Source: Pholiota molesta (Eukaryota; Basidiomycota; Agaricomycetes; Agaricales; Strophariaceae). Taken from it: a stretch of 28,914 bases of DNA. Position numbers and translations under genes: made by a program. Below, piece by piece: positions 1 through 11,263 of the stretch. The DNA lies in assembly GCA_014925825.1 (NCBI GenBank), contig JACGCK010000398.1:1-28914 (forward strand). The letters run 5' to 3'. A model generated the notes under the pieces. The model ran no database searches. It had not been told where the DNA came from and was given only the letters and a program-made list of their open reading frames with translations. Every line of letters begins with the position of its first letter. Positions within the stretch are counted from its first letter, which is position 1.

Positions 1-690
1 ATTTTGCTCACCGAGTTCCATGAGAAGACCCATCGAGGAAGAGCATCCTGGGCCTGAAATGATAAACATAAACTTTCTGATCGAGGAATGCATTCCTGCT
101 TGACCACCGAGCACACGAACCTCCGTTAATCCACATCATAACGTCGTCTGAGGAACGGAAGTCAAGTATATGTAAGTGCTCAGCGCTCAGTATCCATTGT
201 GAGAAGTAAAATATTATACCTTTCTCAGGATTTCGACGGCTCTCGAAGAAGTAGAAGAACATATGCTTAGCCCAGCGTCGACATCAAGGTAACCTGTATA
301 CACGCTGTAGTCCAGGCGCAGGGACATGAATTTCGTAAGTCACGATAGCAATTGGTAAATGAAGGAAGCCTCAGGATGGGAACAGGTCGAGGTTGTACAT
401 GAGATCGGTTCTCACTTACTTGACGGTGGGGTCACAAAAACTGCTCTTTTTCACGCGAACACGGTGGTTGGGGAAACTCGGATGCGAAAGAGAAGTGAAC
501 TCCCCAGAACCAATCGACGACAGCTTGAGGAACGGAGCTCGAGTATCGTTATACGCGTTGGGTACATTAGAGAGCGCGGGTGCAGGCGCTTGATACACGA
601 TCTGGTTCGCAGGTCACTCGAATAATAAGCAGCAAGAGACACAGATACCTGCGAGATGCACAGGAAGGCCAGCAGCGAGACAGCCTTCAT
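1..690 (-). CDS. Serine carboxypeptidase (peptidase S10), 5' part, frameshifted
   Basis: Secreted or vacuolar serine carboxypeptidases of family S10 remove C-terminal residues from peptides. Exons on the minus strand are 690-649, 601-420, 304-220, 147-121 and 53-1, then the window ends. The start at 690 gives a signal peptide (MKAVSLLAFLCIS...). Family landmarks follow in order: FCDPTV, YTGYLDVDAG, MFFYFFESRRNPEK and, across two introns, WINGGPGCSSSMGL, the loop that binds the substrate's C-terminal carboxylate. The catalytic Ser (GESYAG), Asp and His lie beyond the edge. One base is missing near 271-273 (GGG where GGGG keeps frame), between YTGYLDVDAG and KHMFFYFF, so the 85-base exon is out of phase by one. 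It is either a sequencing slip or a young pseudogene. Family assignment is firm; intactness is not. Confidence 0.85.
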
Positions 691-1442
691 GGTGGTTGAG
701 GATATCGTTATCGACAGAACGCTTCCCACACGGATAGGGTTCCGAGCATAATAGTTCGTGATTCCATGTGCTTATGATGGCTAAGTTGGAAGAGGAGGCC
801 GAGGACTTGACGAGCCCCTGGTAAAATCGACCCATTTTAGGAATCCCCGAGGAATCCCTGGATAGGCAGCGGCGCGAGCGCCGCAGCGCTGGCTTCTGCC
901 AGTTGATGACAGACCACAGAAAGACTACAGTCTGAAAGCTCAAACTGAGAACTCAACGAGTATCGTCTAGATGTTGGTGACGTAGGCATCGTCCATATTC
1001 AAATTTTAGGTTTGTACCATGCATGCGACTTCCTCAAGGCTAGAAAATAGCGAGAACAACTCTGCTTCGAAGGAATTAAAAAAAAAAAAAAGATACTTCT
1101 CTAATAACTTTATTGTATGTATTTTGTGAAAATGCTACCATCGAAGAAAAATGACTAAATTTGGGAGAGGTTCAAAAGACTGTCAAAGGCGAGGAGAGCG
1201 GTCGCCGGTTGAGCAGCAGGACATTGATGGTAACAATCGAATATGGGAATGTATTCTCACGGATTCATAGTCATGTGGGAAATGAGAAATTTCTTCGTCC
1301 ACTAAAAAAAGTGCAGCCGCCACCAAAGGTCCTGCTCGTCGTCGACGCCGTCCGCGGCCATACCCTCCCAGACTCTTTTTTCTATCTTTTAATCCCATTA
1401 TCCATTCCTTATCCCCACCCCCCCGCTTCCTAATCGCCAAAA
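691..1442. promoter_or_regulatory. Divergent intergenic region, carboxypeptidase / NOP58
   Basis: About 750 bases separate the start codons of the two divergent genes and must hold both promoters. An A-run lies at about 1076-1092. A strongly pyrimidine-rich strand runs from about 1375 to 1438, just before the NOP58 ATG; CT-rich leaders are common in strongly expressed fungal genes. I see no convincing TATA box, and the short ORFs here have no recognisable motif. Confidence 0.5.
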
Positions 1443-3545
1443 ATGCTCGTACTATACGAGACCGCAATGGGCTACTGCCTGTTCAAGGTTACCGACTCGG
1501 CCAAAATCGAAAGCGCCGATCTATACAAGGAGTTCAAGACGCCGGAGAAGGCCAGCAAACTGTGCGTATCTCTGTGCTTCTGTGTTTGAAGGAATATGAC
1601 TTCATGTCTTGTTTACGATTACAGTTTGAAGTTGAAGGCCCTCCACCGGTTTACGTCGACTGCGACTGCTGTTGAAGATATCAGCGCACTGCAAGGTGGA
1701 AAAATTGGAAAGGGTCTAAAGAAGTTCCTTACAGACGAGGTGCTGGACAAGGGCAAGGGCAAGGAATCGCTGGTTGTGATTGATCCCCATCTCGGTTCGT
1801 GGACTCCGTTCTCCCCGACACATTGCTCCTCTAACCCTGTTCTGCAAACAACCAGGACGTGCAATCACCAAAAAACTGAGCATAAATGTCAACGCCATGG
1901 CGGAGGGCTCGCACGGAGATCTCTGGCGTGGTATCAGGAGTCAAATCACCGCCCTTTTGGAGGGATTGGATCCTAAGGATTTGGCTACTATGAGCTTGGG
2001 GCTCAGTCATTCACTGGCTCGGTCCGTATATTCACGATTAACTCTTCACTCTCTTAGTCTGACATCGCGCATGTACAGCTTTAAGCTCAAGTTCTCACCA
2101 GATAAAGTCGATACTATGGTAGTGCAAGCTATTGCGCTCCTTGATGACCTCGACAAAGAAATCAACATCTATGCCATGCGAGTAAAGGTAAGGAGTGCTC
2201 TTCCACATCATGTAGATTTTAGATCTGATCTTATTCTTTTTCAAAACAAAAAAGGAATGGTATGGATGGCACTTCCCGGAGATGGCAAAAATCATCGTCG
2301 ACAACGTGGCATACGCCAAAACCATCCGCCTCATGGGCTTCCGAACAAATGCCTCCACTACAGACTTCGCTTCTGTTCTCCCCGAAGACCTCGAAGCCGT
2401 CCTAAAAGCCGCCGCCGAAATCTCCATGGGCACAGAAATCTCTGACTCGGATATTGCACACATCCACTCCCTCTGCGACCAAGTCATCTCTATCTCACAA
2501 TACCGCACACAGCTCTCAGAATACCTCCGAAACCGTATGGGTGCTATCGCCCCCAATCTGACAGCACTCGTCGGAGAGCTTGTTGGAGCCCGCCTCATCA
2601 GCCATGCTGGAAGTTTGCTGAATCTCGCTAAGCACCCCGCTAGTACTATTCAAATTCTGGGAGCGGAGAAAGCCCTGTTCCGCGCTTTGAAGACAAAGCA
2701 CGACACACCAAAATATGGTCTTATCTACCATGTCCGTTCCATCTCTTCATCATCCGATCATCAGTATGTTTTGGCGATACTAAAGTATTCTTTACATAGG
2801 CTTCATTGATCGGCCAAGCTCCTCCCAAACTAAAGGGAAAGATGGCCCGCATGGTCGCCACCAAGGCCGCACTGTCCATTCGCGTCGACGCCCTCACGGA
2901 CTCGGATGGCAAATCCGAAGAAACCGCATCCACCATCGGCATCGACAACCGCGCCAAACTCGAATCGCGCCTGCGCGCGCTGGAGCACGAGATGGAGGGC
3001 GGCGGCGTCCGCCGCTTCGCGGACAGCAACGGCAAGAAGCAGCAGCGCTTCGCGATGACCGGCGAGACGAAGACGTACAACGCCGCCGCGGACCACGTCG
3101 ACCTCGTCTCGACGCAGCGGGAGAGCGCGGTGGAGCTCGCGGTGAAGGCGGTGCTGGATGTCAAGGAGGAGAAGCGCAAGGCGAAGGAGGAGCGGCGGGC
3201 GAAGAAGAGGGCGGAGAAGGAGAAGTCGACCACGGCTGAGGCGGAGAGCGATGACCAGATGGATGTGGATGGTGAATCTAAGAAGGAGAAGAAGGAGAAG
3301 AAGAGGAAGCGCAGAGAGAGCGAGATCGCGCCTATGGATGAGGATGAGCCTGAGAAGCCCAAGGTATTTATTTACAATCTTTTTTTCTTTTGGAGAATAT
3401 TTGCTCATACCTTTCTTCATAGGAGGAAACAGAGGAGGAGAAAAAGGCCAGGAAGAAGGCGAAGAAGGAGGCCAAGGCTGCTGCTGCCGCTGCTGCCAAT
3501 GGCACGGAATCGCCAAAGAAGAAAAAGAAAAAGTCGGAGGCATAA
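1443..3545 (+). CDS. NOP58: Nucleolar protein Nop58, box C/D snoRNP core
   Basis: Nop58 is a core protein of box C/D snoRNPs. It binds snoRNA together with Snu13/15.5K and positions fibrillarin for 2'-O-methylation of rRNA in the nucleolus. Exons: 1443-1561, 1625-1794, 1856-2021, 2079-2187, 2255-2731, 2800-3363, 3423-3545, giving 575 residues, somewhat longer than yeast Nop58 (about 510). The NOP5NT domain ([16 protein letters not shown]...) covers about residues 1-66 and the central coiled-coil/NOSIC region about 160-215 ([20 protein letters not shown]). The Nop domain spans about 250-400, with GAPNL-like [18 protein letters not shown] and [11 protein letters not shown]. The tail from about 430 is a lysine/glutamate-rich KKE-type extension ending in KKKKKKSEA. 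All phases fit and no frame break is seen. Nop56 is the paralogue, but the N-terminus and KKE tail favour Nop58. Confidence 0.96.
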
Positions 3546-3869
3546 ATGTCTAATCGGCTCTGGGTATATCCGTAGTTCTGTCTTCCTCCCTCTGTGTCTT
3601 CTGTGTCTTCTGTCTGTTTAGTATCTTGCATTATTATTTGTTCACATCTAAAGAATATACACTTCATGTTACTTACTATGTGTTCTTTTGCTGGGCAGTT
3701 TCAGTCGAGGTTGACTGATTTTAGCATAAATAAAGCGCGACGCAAATGAATTACTAATGCCGAGCCACCGGTCTTTCTCGTACGATACTGGCGCGTCGCG
3801 CTCACGTCAAACCCACGCGCCAATGTTGTGCATCTCTTCCGTTCCACGTCCAACCGACCTGAACATACC
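3546..3869. other. Intergenic region, NOP58 3' end / ERG27 promoter
   Basis: This stretch of 324 bases holds the NOP58 3' UTR, T-rich just after the stop with an AAAGAATATACA-like stretch near 3650, and the short ERG27 promoter. I see no further gene. Confidence 0.5.
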
Positions 3870-5343
3870 ATGGCGAAAACTCTGGCTCCTGCTCCTGTGG
3901 TCATCGTGACAGGTGCAAACGGGTTCGTCTACACATTGTTAGTGCTAATATCCCGGGAAGCTCCTAACCAAACGTTCTCAGCGGTGTCGGATACGGCGTT
4001 TGCCAACGTTTACTCGTCCAGCTCTGTCAACGAAATGCACCAGACGCTCAACCGCAAGCCTTTGCCTCCAACATCAAAGCGGAGAAGGAGAACGCGCCAG
4101 AAGGATACCAAGGCCTCACGCTGATACTTGCCTGTCGGAATATGGAACGCGCCGAAGCGGCTCGCGCCAACCTTCTTCAGTGGCTTGAGGGCCATACTCA
4201 AAAGATATTGCAGTCATGCTCGAAGGAGGACGATGACTATATTCGCAATTTCCGCGCGCGTTGTGATATCCAGATTATCGAGCTCAACCTCGCTTCAGTG
4301 GGCAGTGCTCTGAAATTTGCAGATTCAGTACGGAAAAGGTGTCGTCGTCTTCCTCCTCCCTTCCTCTTGAATATACACACTAATTATTTACTCTTCATAT
4401 CAGAGTCCCGTATGTAACTCACCTCGTGTGCAATGCCGGCGTAGCAAGCTTTAACTGTATAAACTGGATGACGTGCTTGAAGCAGTTCCTGTCTCACCCA
4501 ATGGCAGCCGTCACCGCACCGAATTTTTATCTGCAACACTCTGGGGAGATTAGTGCGGATAATCTTGGATGGGTCTGGCAGTCTAATGTGTTTGGCCATT
4601 TCATATTGGTATGTCGCGCTTAAACACCATGTTCCGACTTATTCTAAATCTTCCGATCCAGTTTCGCGAGCTTGAAGACTTACTACGTAAATCGCCGCTC
4701 GATAATTCAAGGGTCATCTGGTGTTCGTCCGTGGAATCATCTCCCAAGTTTTATGACTCTAAAGACTGGCAATTAAAAATTACCGAGCATTCCTACGAGA
4801 GTTCAAAGTATCAAATTGACCTCATTGCCACGAACCTCGACCAGCTGGCCGTTCAGACAACACCGGTGAGCGGGAAGGGCGTGCGACACTTCATCAGCGA
4901 ACCAGGGGTATGTTCGACATCGATAAGTGCAGCTTTGGTCGGGCCTTTCCTTGACATGGTGAAAGTTTTCACTTTCTATGTGGTGAGCTATATACTCCGT
5001 GTATACCCCTAGGCCTTATTTTGATCTCTCCCTTCACAATCAGGCACGACTGTTTGGCTCCCAACATCACTCAATTCTGCCATTCAAAGCTGCAATCTCC
5101 GCTGTCCATCTGATTCTGGTTCCTCTATACTTCCTCAGCAACAACTTCAATCAACCCGTGCGATACGGAGCCCATACAGGCCGCTGGGGCGACGAATATG
5201 TCGGTCTCACTCCTGTCAAGGAGTGGGATAGTCACAAGGAAGAGGGGAAAGACCTTATCATGCGCTGTGATGCTTTGTACAAGTCCTTCAAGGAAGAGGA
5301 TGCGGCGCCCAGGGAATTTGAACGAGCGAGCGAGCGGATGTAG
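3870..5343 (+). CDS. ERG27: 3-keto-steroid reductase (ERG27/HSD17B7 type)
   Basis: Erg27 is an NADPH-dependent short-chain dehydrogenase that reduces the 3-keto group during sterol C-4 demethylation, in a membrane complex with Erg25, Erg26 and Erg28. Exons: 3870-3922, 3982-4338, 4404-4608, 4662-4982, 5044-5343, giving 411 residues. The cofactor loop TGANGGVGYG begins near residue 14, with exon 1 ending inside it. An RN motif (LACRNMERA) follows, then CNAG at the NNAG position and the active-site YESSKYQ (YxxxK), preceded by a Ser-rich strand (WCSSVESS). The C-terminal RYGAHTGRWGDEYVG resembles fungal Erg27. Yeast Erg27 is shorter (347 residues). Splice phases all fit and no frame break is seen. 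Another sterol-type SDR is possible but less likely. Confidence 0.88.
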
Positions 5344-6296
5344 GACTGCTCCTTCAAGCTAGCTCAACTCTTTCAACCATTTATTCTTGGATCTTGGACT
5401 ATGGGTGGTGGCGCCGGCCCCTCTGCCTTCCCGCTGAACTCTAGCCGACACACTTACGTCTCAAAATTATATAGGATATTCATATAATACATTAATCAAC
5501 TTCCGTTGCATTTGTTCTCTTACCCTAGTTCGGGCCTTGATAGTGATATGAAATCCCATCGTCAAATGGTTGGATAATTCGTGCTCTATGCTTGGTGAGT
5601 TCACGTTATGTTCCAACTATCAATGCTATCCTGATCTCGATGTATAACAGTTTATAACCCACATTCTCATATCCCTAAAACTATCGGACACAATATGCGA
5701 GGTGATCGCTTTGATGCGGCCGTTTGTTGTTCTTTCAACGCTATCAACACGGATCGCGTGGGTTTTTTTCTCAACATCTGCTTGTGCTAGTTGTTTCGAA
5801 TGCCTTTCAAGATGTGTAATTTTCTCTGAATCCTATATGACCGATGTCCAAGCTCCCGGCGATATAAATTGTGCTCTTCAAAGGCGACTCTGCTGTGGTA
5901 TGGTGCTCGGGCTGTTGCCACCATGTAGCAAAAAGACTATGACTTCAAGCAATCTAATATTCTCATGGGTGTCGAAAGCGCCATGATGTGTTGCCAGACT
6001 TGAAACAGCAAAAAATGAGGCAAAATCTAACTGGCCCTCAACGTCTACGCCATTCACCGAACGCGAAACTAGGATGCTGTGCCTCCCAAAAAGAAATTCT
6101 TATAGATGGGTCGCCCTGTGAGTTCGTCCTATTCTAATTCAATACATTCTGGGCATCTGACTAACTTACGAATTCGCAGCTGTGATGTTTTATTTTTATG
6201 TTTTTGGCCGCACAGATAACGCTGCAGAATAAAAGCTGCGTTCCCTCGCACGATCTACTCAATCAGATACCTTGCTTCGAAGCGATCACTCAAACA
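5344..6296. other. Intergenic region with no recognisable gene
   Basis: These 950 bases lie between the ERG27 stop and the P450 start. There are AT-rich stretches after the ERG27 stop (about 5455-5500). An ORF at 5702-5986 has no recognisable motif and no clear splice partners. The 3' part presumably serves as the P450 promoter. An in-frame ATG at 6198 would lengthen the P450 N-terminus, but ATG 6297 has the better context (AACAATGGCC). Confidence 0.4.
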
Positions 6297-8492
6297 ATGG
6301 CCACATTTGCGGGCCTCCTATACCTCTCTTACTATACCTTGCCATTGGCAGGAATATGTGTCGTTATGTTCTATGGGGTTTTTCTTCCATGGTACTCTCC
6401 ACTTAGCAGGCTGCCGTACCCGCCTGGGCCACCGGAGCGGAGCATTATCACCGGTAACGCGGCCGACATGCCTGCATCTAAATCTTGGCTCACTTATGTC
6501 GAACTCGGCAAAAAATATGGTGTGTCGCTTTCTTTCCTAATGTTCTCGCAATTAACGGCACTATTCTGCCATGAAGGCAACATTTTACATCTTAGAACCT
6601 ATAATCAACACCATATTATTCTCAATTCGTTTGAAGATTGTGTTGAACTCCTTGAAAGACGCTCCAATACATATTCTGACCGTACCAAAATTGCTATGAT
6701 TAATCTGTATGTCGCGATTCATATAAACTTTTGAAAGCCATTGTATGCTAATCCATATAATTCACCAACAAAGGATGGGCTGGGAATTTGACGCAGCCTT
6801 CCTCCCATATGGTGCAGAGTGGAGGGCCCACAGACGTCTCTATAATCAAGTCTTCAAGGCCAAAGCCTCCTTGAACTATAGACCAATACAAACGCGGAAG
6901 GTCCACGATTTCTTGTTCGGTTTGCTTAAAACGCCCGAAGATTTTATGAAGCACTATCGAACGTGAATAACACAACTCACTAAGCAACTCTGACATACTC
7001 AAGCCCTGGTTCTAACTGTCTACCCTTTCAACAGACTTCCCGGAGCGATCATTATGTCAACAGTATATGCTCATGATGTTGCCCCGAAAAATGACCTCTT
7101 CGTGGATCTCGCAGAAGAGGCTGTGGGATCACTTGAACATGCTGTTCTTCCAGGTGCCGCTCTGGTCAATGCACTTCCCATTCTTCGATTCCTTCCTCCG
7201 TGGTTCCCAGGGGCCGAATTCCAACGTTTCTGTCTTGAGGCCAGAAAAGTGTTGCTTCGAACGCGGACTCTCCCTCTTACTTCTATGGAGGCGAACATGG
7301 TGCTATTCAACTCTGTGATATTTCCCCTGTCCATCTGATAAGCCCTCGCTTATAGAAAGAGGGCAAGACGTCCAACTGTATTGCCGCAGAACTGCTCGAA
7401 AATTGCAAGTCCGAGGAAGAACGTACCCGCATCATAGATGTTGCTGCAACAAGCTATTTCGGTTGGTTTTTATTATTATGTGGCTGGTAAACTTCATCTC
7501 ATCCTCGTTAGGTGGTGCGGACACGGTAAAGGTTTTTCCGAAGCTCTTGTTAAAGCAGTCATTTATTTCCTGCAGACCACATCGTCTCTTGGCACATTCT
7601 TCTGTGCGATGGCCATGTTCCCAGAGGTTCAGGCCAAGGCTCAAAGAGACATTGATCTGATTATTGGGTCTGAGCGTCTCGTCAACTTTGATGACATGTC
7701 GTCGTTACCTTACATCGAGGCCTTGCGAAGAGAGGTGATGCGATGGAGGCCTGTTGCTCCTCTGGGTCTTATGCGTGCTGCCAGTTCGGATGATGTCTAT
7801 AAAGGATATTATATACCTAAAGGTATGTACTGTTGAGGTGTATCAAATATTCAGCTAATCTTCAAAATTGTAGGTGCAACTGTGGTTTATAACATATGGC
7901 AAGTAAAATGTTATCTCAAAATCGCGTAGATGATAAAGGCATGCCACCTTTTTCTTACCAGGGCCATTGCGCATGATCCAACAAGGTACCCCGACCCGGG
8001 ATCATTCAATCCAGGTCGCTTTTTCAACGAAAATGGGGAACTGAACAATGACGAAGTTTTATTCCCATTTGGCTTTGGTAGAAGGTCGGTCAGATCAACT
8101 TCATTACTTCCTTCCGATTTTCTTCCCTGCTCAATCTTTCTGACATAGGCTGTGCCCTGGCCGCCACTTGGCCTCTGCTACTGTGCGCATCATATTTATT
8201 CGACTATTTTCCTGCCCAGTGTTAACTTTTGTTAACCTCGTCAGGTTTGGTTGGCAATAGCCACAGTTTTGCAAAACTTTGATATTAAGAAACAGCAAGA
8301 TTCAACGGGTAATGAGATCCCTATTAGTGGAGAATATGGCGATGGGTTCCTAAGGTCTGTCCATTTGTTCTTATTAGGCGTGAACACACGTTCATATATA
8401 GTGCTAGTCACCCCCTTCCTTTTGAATGTTCTATTACGCCTAGGTCAGCAAAGGCAAGGCAAACTATCTTGGAGGTGGCCGAACGCACTTAA
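6297..8492 (+). CDS. Cytochrome P450 monooxygenase
   Basis: Microsomal P450s of basidiomycetes oxidise secondary metabolites and xenobiotics; the substrate is not predictable here. Exons: 6297-6519, 6577-6706, 6774-6962, 7035-7299, 7356-7461, 7512-7525, 7576-7822, 7874-7898, 7962-8084, 8149-8182, 8245-8354, 8444-8492, giving about 504 residues, normal for the family. There is an N-terminal membrane anchor, then the hinge PYPPGPP near residue 40. The I-helix motif GGADTTTSS is assembled across a 14-base exon. The K-helix ExxR is EALR, the PERF-like motif is FNPGRF, and the heme loop FGFGRRLCPGRHLA supplies the Cys ligand. One intron (7899-7961) starts with GC (GCAAGT) rather than GT. The usual PFKC-like C-terminal strand is not found, so the last intron is the least certain. 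The overall style is like OMST-oxidoreductase-type basidiomycete P450s. Confidence 0.92.
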
Positions 8493-8799
8493 ACCACGAG
8501 TTTCTCTACTATTTTTGTGTTTGACTTCAGTTACATATTACATGTGGTGCTATGCATTCTTTGCAAATCTCAAAGCAGTACCAACGATTGATTTATCAAA
8601 CCTAGAAGAAACGCCTCTATGAACAAAATTATGAGGTCCAGGAGTCTAGAGGTTTGGCTGTGGTAAATTTTCATATCGGTTCTACAGCCTGAGAAATCGG
8701 TTATTCAAAAGGTCTTATTCCACAAAGTTTTGGGTTTTCTGCGTTCTATATGTTAATGTACTTGCGTTGTTCGTATTTATCAAATTTCAAATCGGAAAA
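8493..8799. other. Convergent intergenic region (P450 / hydrolase 3' ends)
   Basis: About 300 AT-rich bases lie between the two facing stop codons. They are presumably the 3' UTRs and polyadenylation sites of both genes. I see no other feature. Confidence 0.4.
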
Positions 8800-11263
8800 T
8801 CAACGACAAGATTCAACCCCTGCCGAATTTAAAGCAAACCGCGCTTGAGGGATAAAGGGCACTTTGCTGAGTTCTATCGCCGCAGAAAGCAGTTCTTGGT
8901 CATTCCCCGTCGCATCATGATCCGTATCCACTAACAGCGCCAATTTAGTTTGGCCTTCCTGGGTATTCCCTCTGTCGCCCATATCGGTTTCAATGCTATC
9001 TCCAAGGATAGGGAATGGATTTCCATTGACATCGCATACCGTCCCTGCCTCTGGAAGCACGCCCGTGGCGAAGTACTGACGGATATGACGCTGGGTACAC
9101 AGCGAAGGGGCAGATATAGAGCAATGCTACGCGTTTGAAAGAGTATATGAAATTAAACGCTGTTGGAGTATGAGTGACAAGAAATAAACGCACTCCTGTT
9201 GAATCCTGCGTGAGGACTACAGACTTGCTGAATTCCTTCGACATCTTGTGGGCACCCCACAATGGAGTCACTGGATCTGCTGTGTTACCGATGAAGAGGA
9301 TCGGATAGCTTGTGTTTCCTCCAAACGGACCTATTTGACCAGCCAAGATTAATTTCTTCGAAGTTACTACAGTGTCAGAGCAGCCCACACCCCGGAAATT
9401 AGTTTTCGGAAATTTAGGCCAGCCTCTGTTAGTGAACCTTCAACAACACGGCCTCGTGTGAGGGAAATGAGGACGCACTGGCACGCAATCAAAAAACCCG
9501 CCCACACATCAGCCCAATCCGAGGCCTGTGTCATCCGCGCAAAGTATGCCTCCGCCCATCCCAGGTCGCCGGGACTCTGGGTTGTCGTTGCAGAACACGG
9601 CTATCGAAGGATCCATAACCCTGTCCCATTGGTGCGTCTCCTCCGAATCACAGGACACTCGAATGGGGGCTTGTCACCCCGAGCGCCGAAGCGCTTGAAG
9701 AGGAGCGTGCCGTTTCCCGCTGCGAGGTCCGCGAGCCCCTGCGCGAGGATAGGGAAGACGGTGTAAGGGGCATAGAGTGATTGGAATATCGCATGGCGCA
9801 GTTTTGGATAGTCGAGGAGGCCGTAACTCCTGGTGGCGTCAGATTCAGAAGGGGGAGGAGACACCAAGACAGGGACAGGACGTGCGCGGACAGATTCTGT
9901 CAGCTTGGTAAGGTTCGTGCGGATAGCATCTGGTGTAGGAGCCCAGAAGGGACACGCGGAAGGTCCTGCAAGGGCGCAGGAGGTGAAAAAAGATGAGAGG
10001 GCTTTGGAAGTATCGGAGAGATTATTGGACCATTTGTCTGTATTTATTTAGTTGAGTTATAGCTTCAACCCAGAAGTGCTTCAAAATACAAGGGAAAAAG
10101 ATAAAGCCAACATAGGGAAGAAGAAAGTAAAAGAAAAAGAAAGACGCACTGCCGAAGTATTCATCCGAGTCGACGACACCATCAAGTAACATTCGTTCAA
10201 TTTTATCCTGTTCGCTCGATGTTATGAGACGTGTTTCCGCAACAAATCAACTCCCTTACAGGGAAAAGTGAAGCAAACATGGCTCCAAGTGACGTGCCAT
10301 ACCTATCTCATTCAAATTTAGCGCCCGTGATCGGAATTCAATCACTCACGAAAACCCCAAAAGAGTAACTTTTCCTTCCGTGCGCCTGAACAATGCTCAG
10401 CATATCGCGCGCAGTCTGCTCCGTATTCAGATAACGCAGTCCTCCATCATCATTCCGAGCTGCGAGCTGTCCGAGTAAATGCGCGCGTGCCCAGGTCCGC
10501 GCAACGCCTTCGCTGGCGGACGTGTTCGCGACAAAAGACTCGCCGGCGGTCCAAAATTCGCGTTCAATGGCCGTGGGGAAGAAGGATGCGCGCGGGGTGG
10601 AGCGGCCAATACCTGTATATCATGTTCAGTTTTTGCGCAGCCCGCGGCGCGATAGTGGTCATCAGACACTTTCAGGGTCAGAATACTTACCGCGTGGATC
10701 AAACCCAACAACGTCGAACTGTGGCCCAACGATGGTACTAAAAGGTCTCCACCTGGGCCTCGGATCATGTCGACGCCACTCCCTCCTGGGCCACCGGGAT
10801 TGAAGAGAATAGGACCGTTATAGGATTCTGAGGTGAGTGGGAAAAGAGATGGCTTTCGAATGAGGGCAATGACAGCCTCTCTGCCTGAACGATTGGAGTG
10901 GTCAAGAGGAACCTTGAACCGAAATGAGAAATAGAGTCACAATTCTCGTTTCTAATAAGCTTTTTGTACTTGTACTTACGATCAGACGAGCACACTGTCG
11001 ATTGGGGAAACAGTCATGCCATTCTAGTTTCTTTCGTGGGGGTAGCTGCGAGACATTGTATAAACAGATTGTGCCAGAAAGCTAGGAGCATTTCGAACCG
11101 CATCCCAAGAAAACTTTGCAGCAGGCGTTTGCGCTCGATTGATACGAGTGGACCATGCACTAGGCTGGGCAACAACGATGAAGAGCCCAACGAGACTGAT
11201 ATGGAGGAGGACGAAGATTCCCAACAAGCTCAGAGGGAGCGTTGTGGCTTGTCGCCGAGGCAT
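8800..11263 (-). CDS. Membrane-anchored alpha/beta hydrolase, TAP-like peptidase, frameshifted
   Basis: This is an alpha/beta hydrolase with a TAP-like C-terminal domain, the family of tripeptidyl/prolyl aminopeptidases. Minus-strand exons: 11263-11099, 11045-10980, 10912-10691, 10612-10350, 10302-10260, 10207-10150, 10037-9479, 9425-9194, 9126-8800. A type II signal anchor ([21 protein letters not shown]) is followed by [12 protein letters not shown] and VPLDHSN. The oxyanion segment is [11 protein letters not shown], then VVGFDPRG, the nucleophile elbow [14 protein letters not shown] (catalytic Asp) and STGHCS (catalytic His). Splice sites are good, but frame is broken at about 10723 (CCC short by one), at about 10351-10375 (two bases short around the nucleophile elbow), at about 9650 (one short) and at about 9572 (one extra). 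The protein could begin upstream at ATG 11407. Family firm; function in this state doubtful. Confidence 0.85.

Noticed and set aside
2732..2799. Possible box C/D snoRNA in a NOP58 intron
   Set aside because: The introns are only about 57-70 bases and I find no proper pair of C box (RTGATGA) and D box (CTGA) with guide space.
2830..3543. Long minus-strand ORFs opposite NOP58
   Set aside because: They mirror the Lys/Glu-rich KKE tail; the plus-strand NOP58 model explains the region fully.
5702..5986. ORF of 94 codons between ERG27 and the P450
   Set aside because: No motif, no splice partners and no sensible composition; chance ORF most likely.
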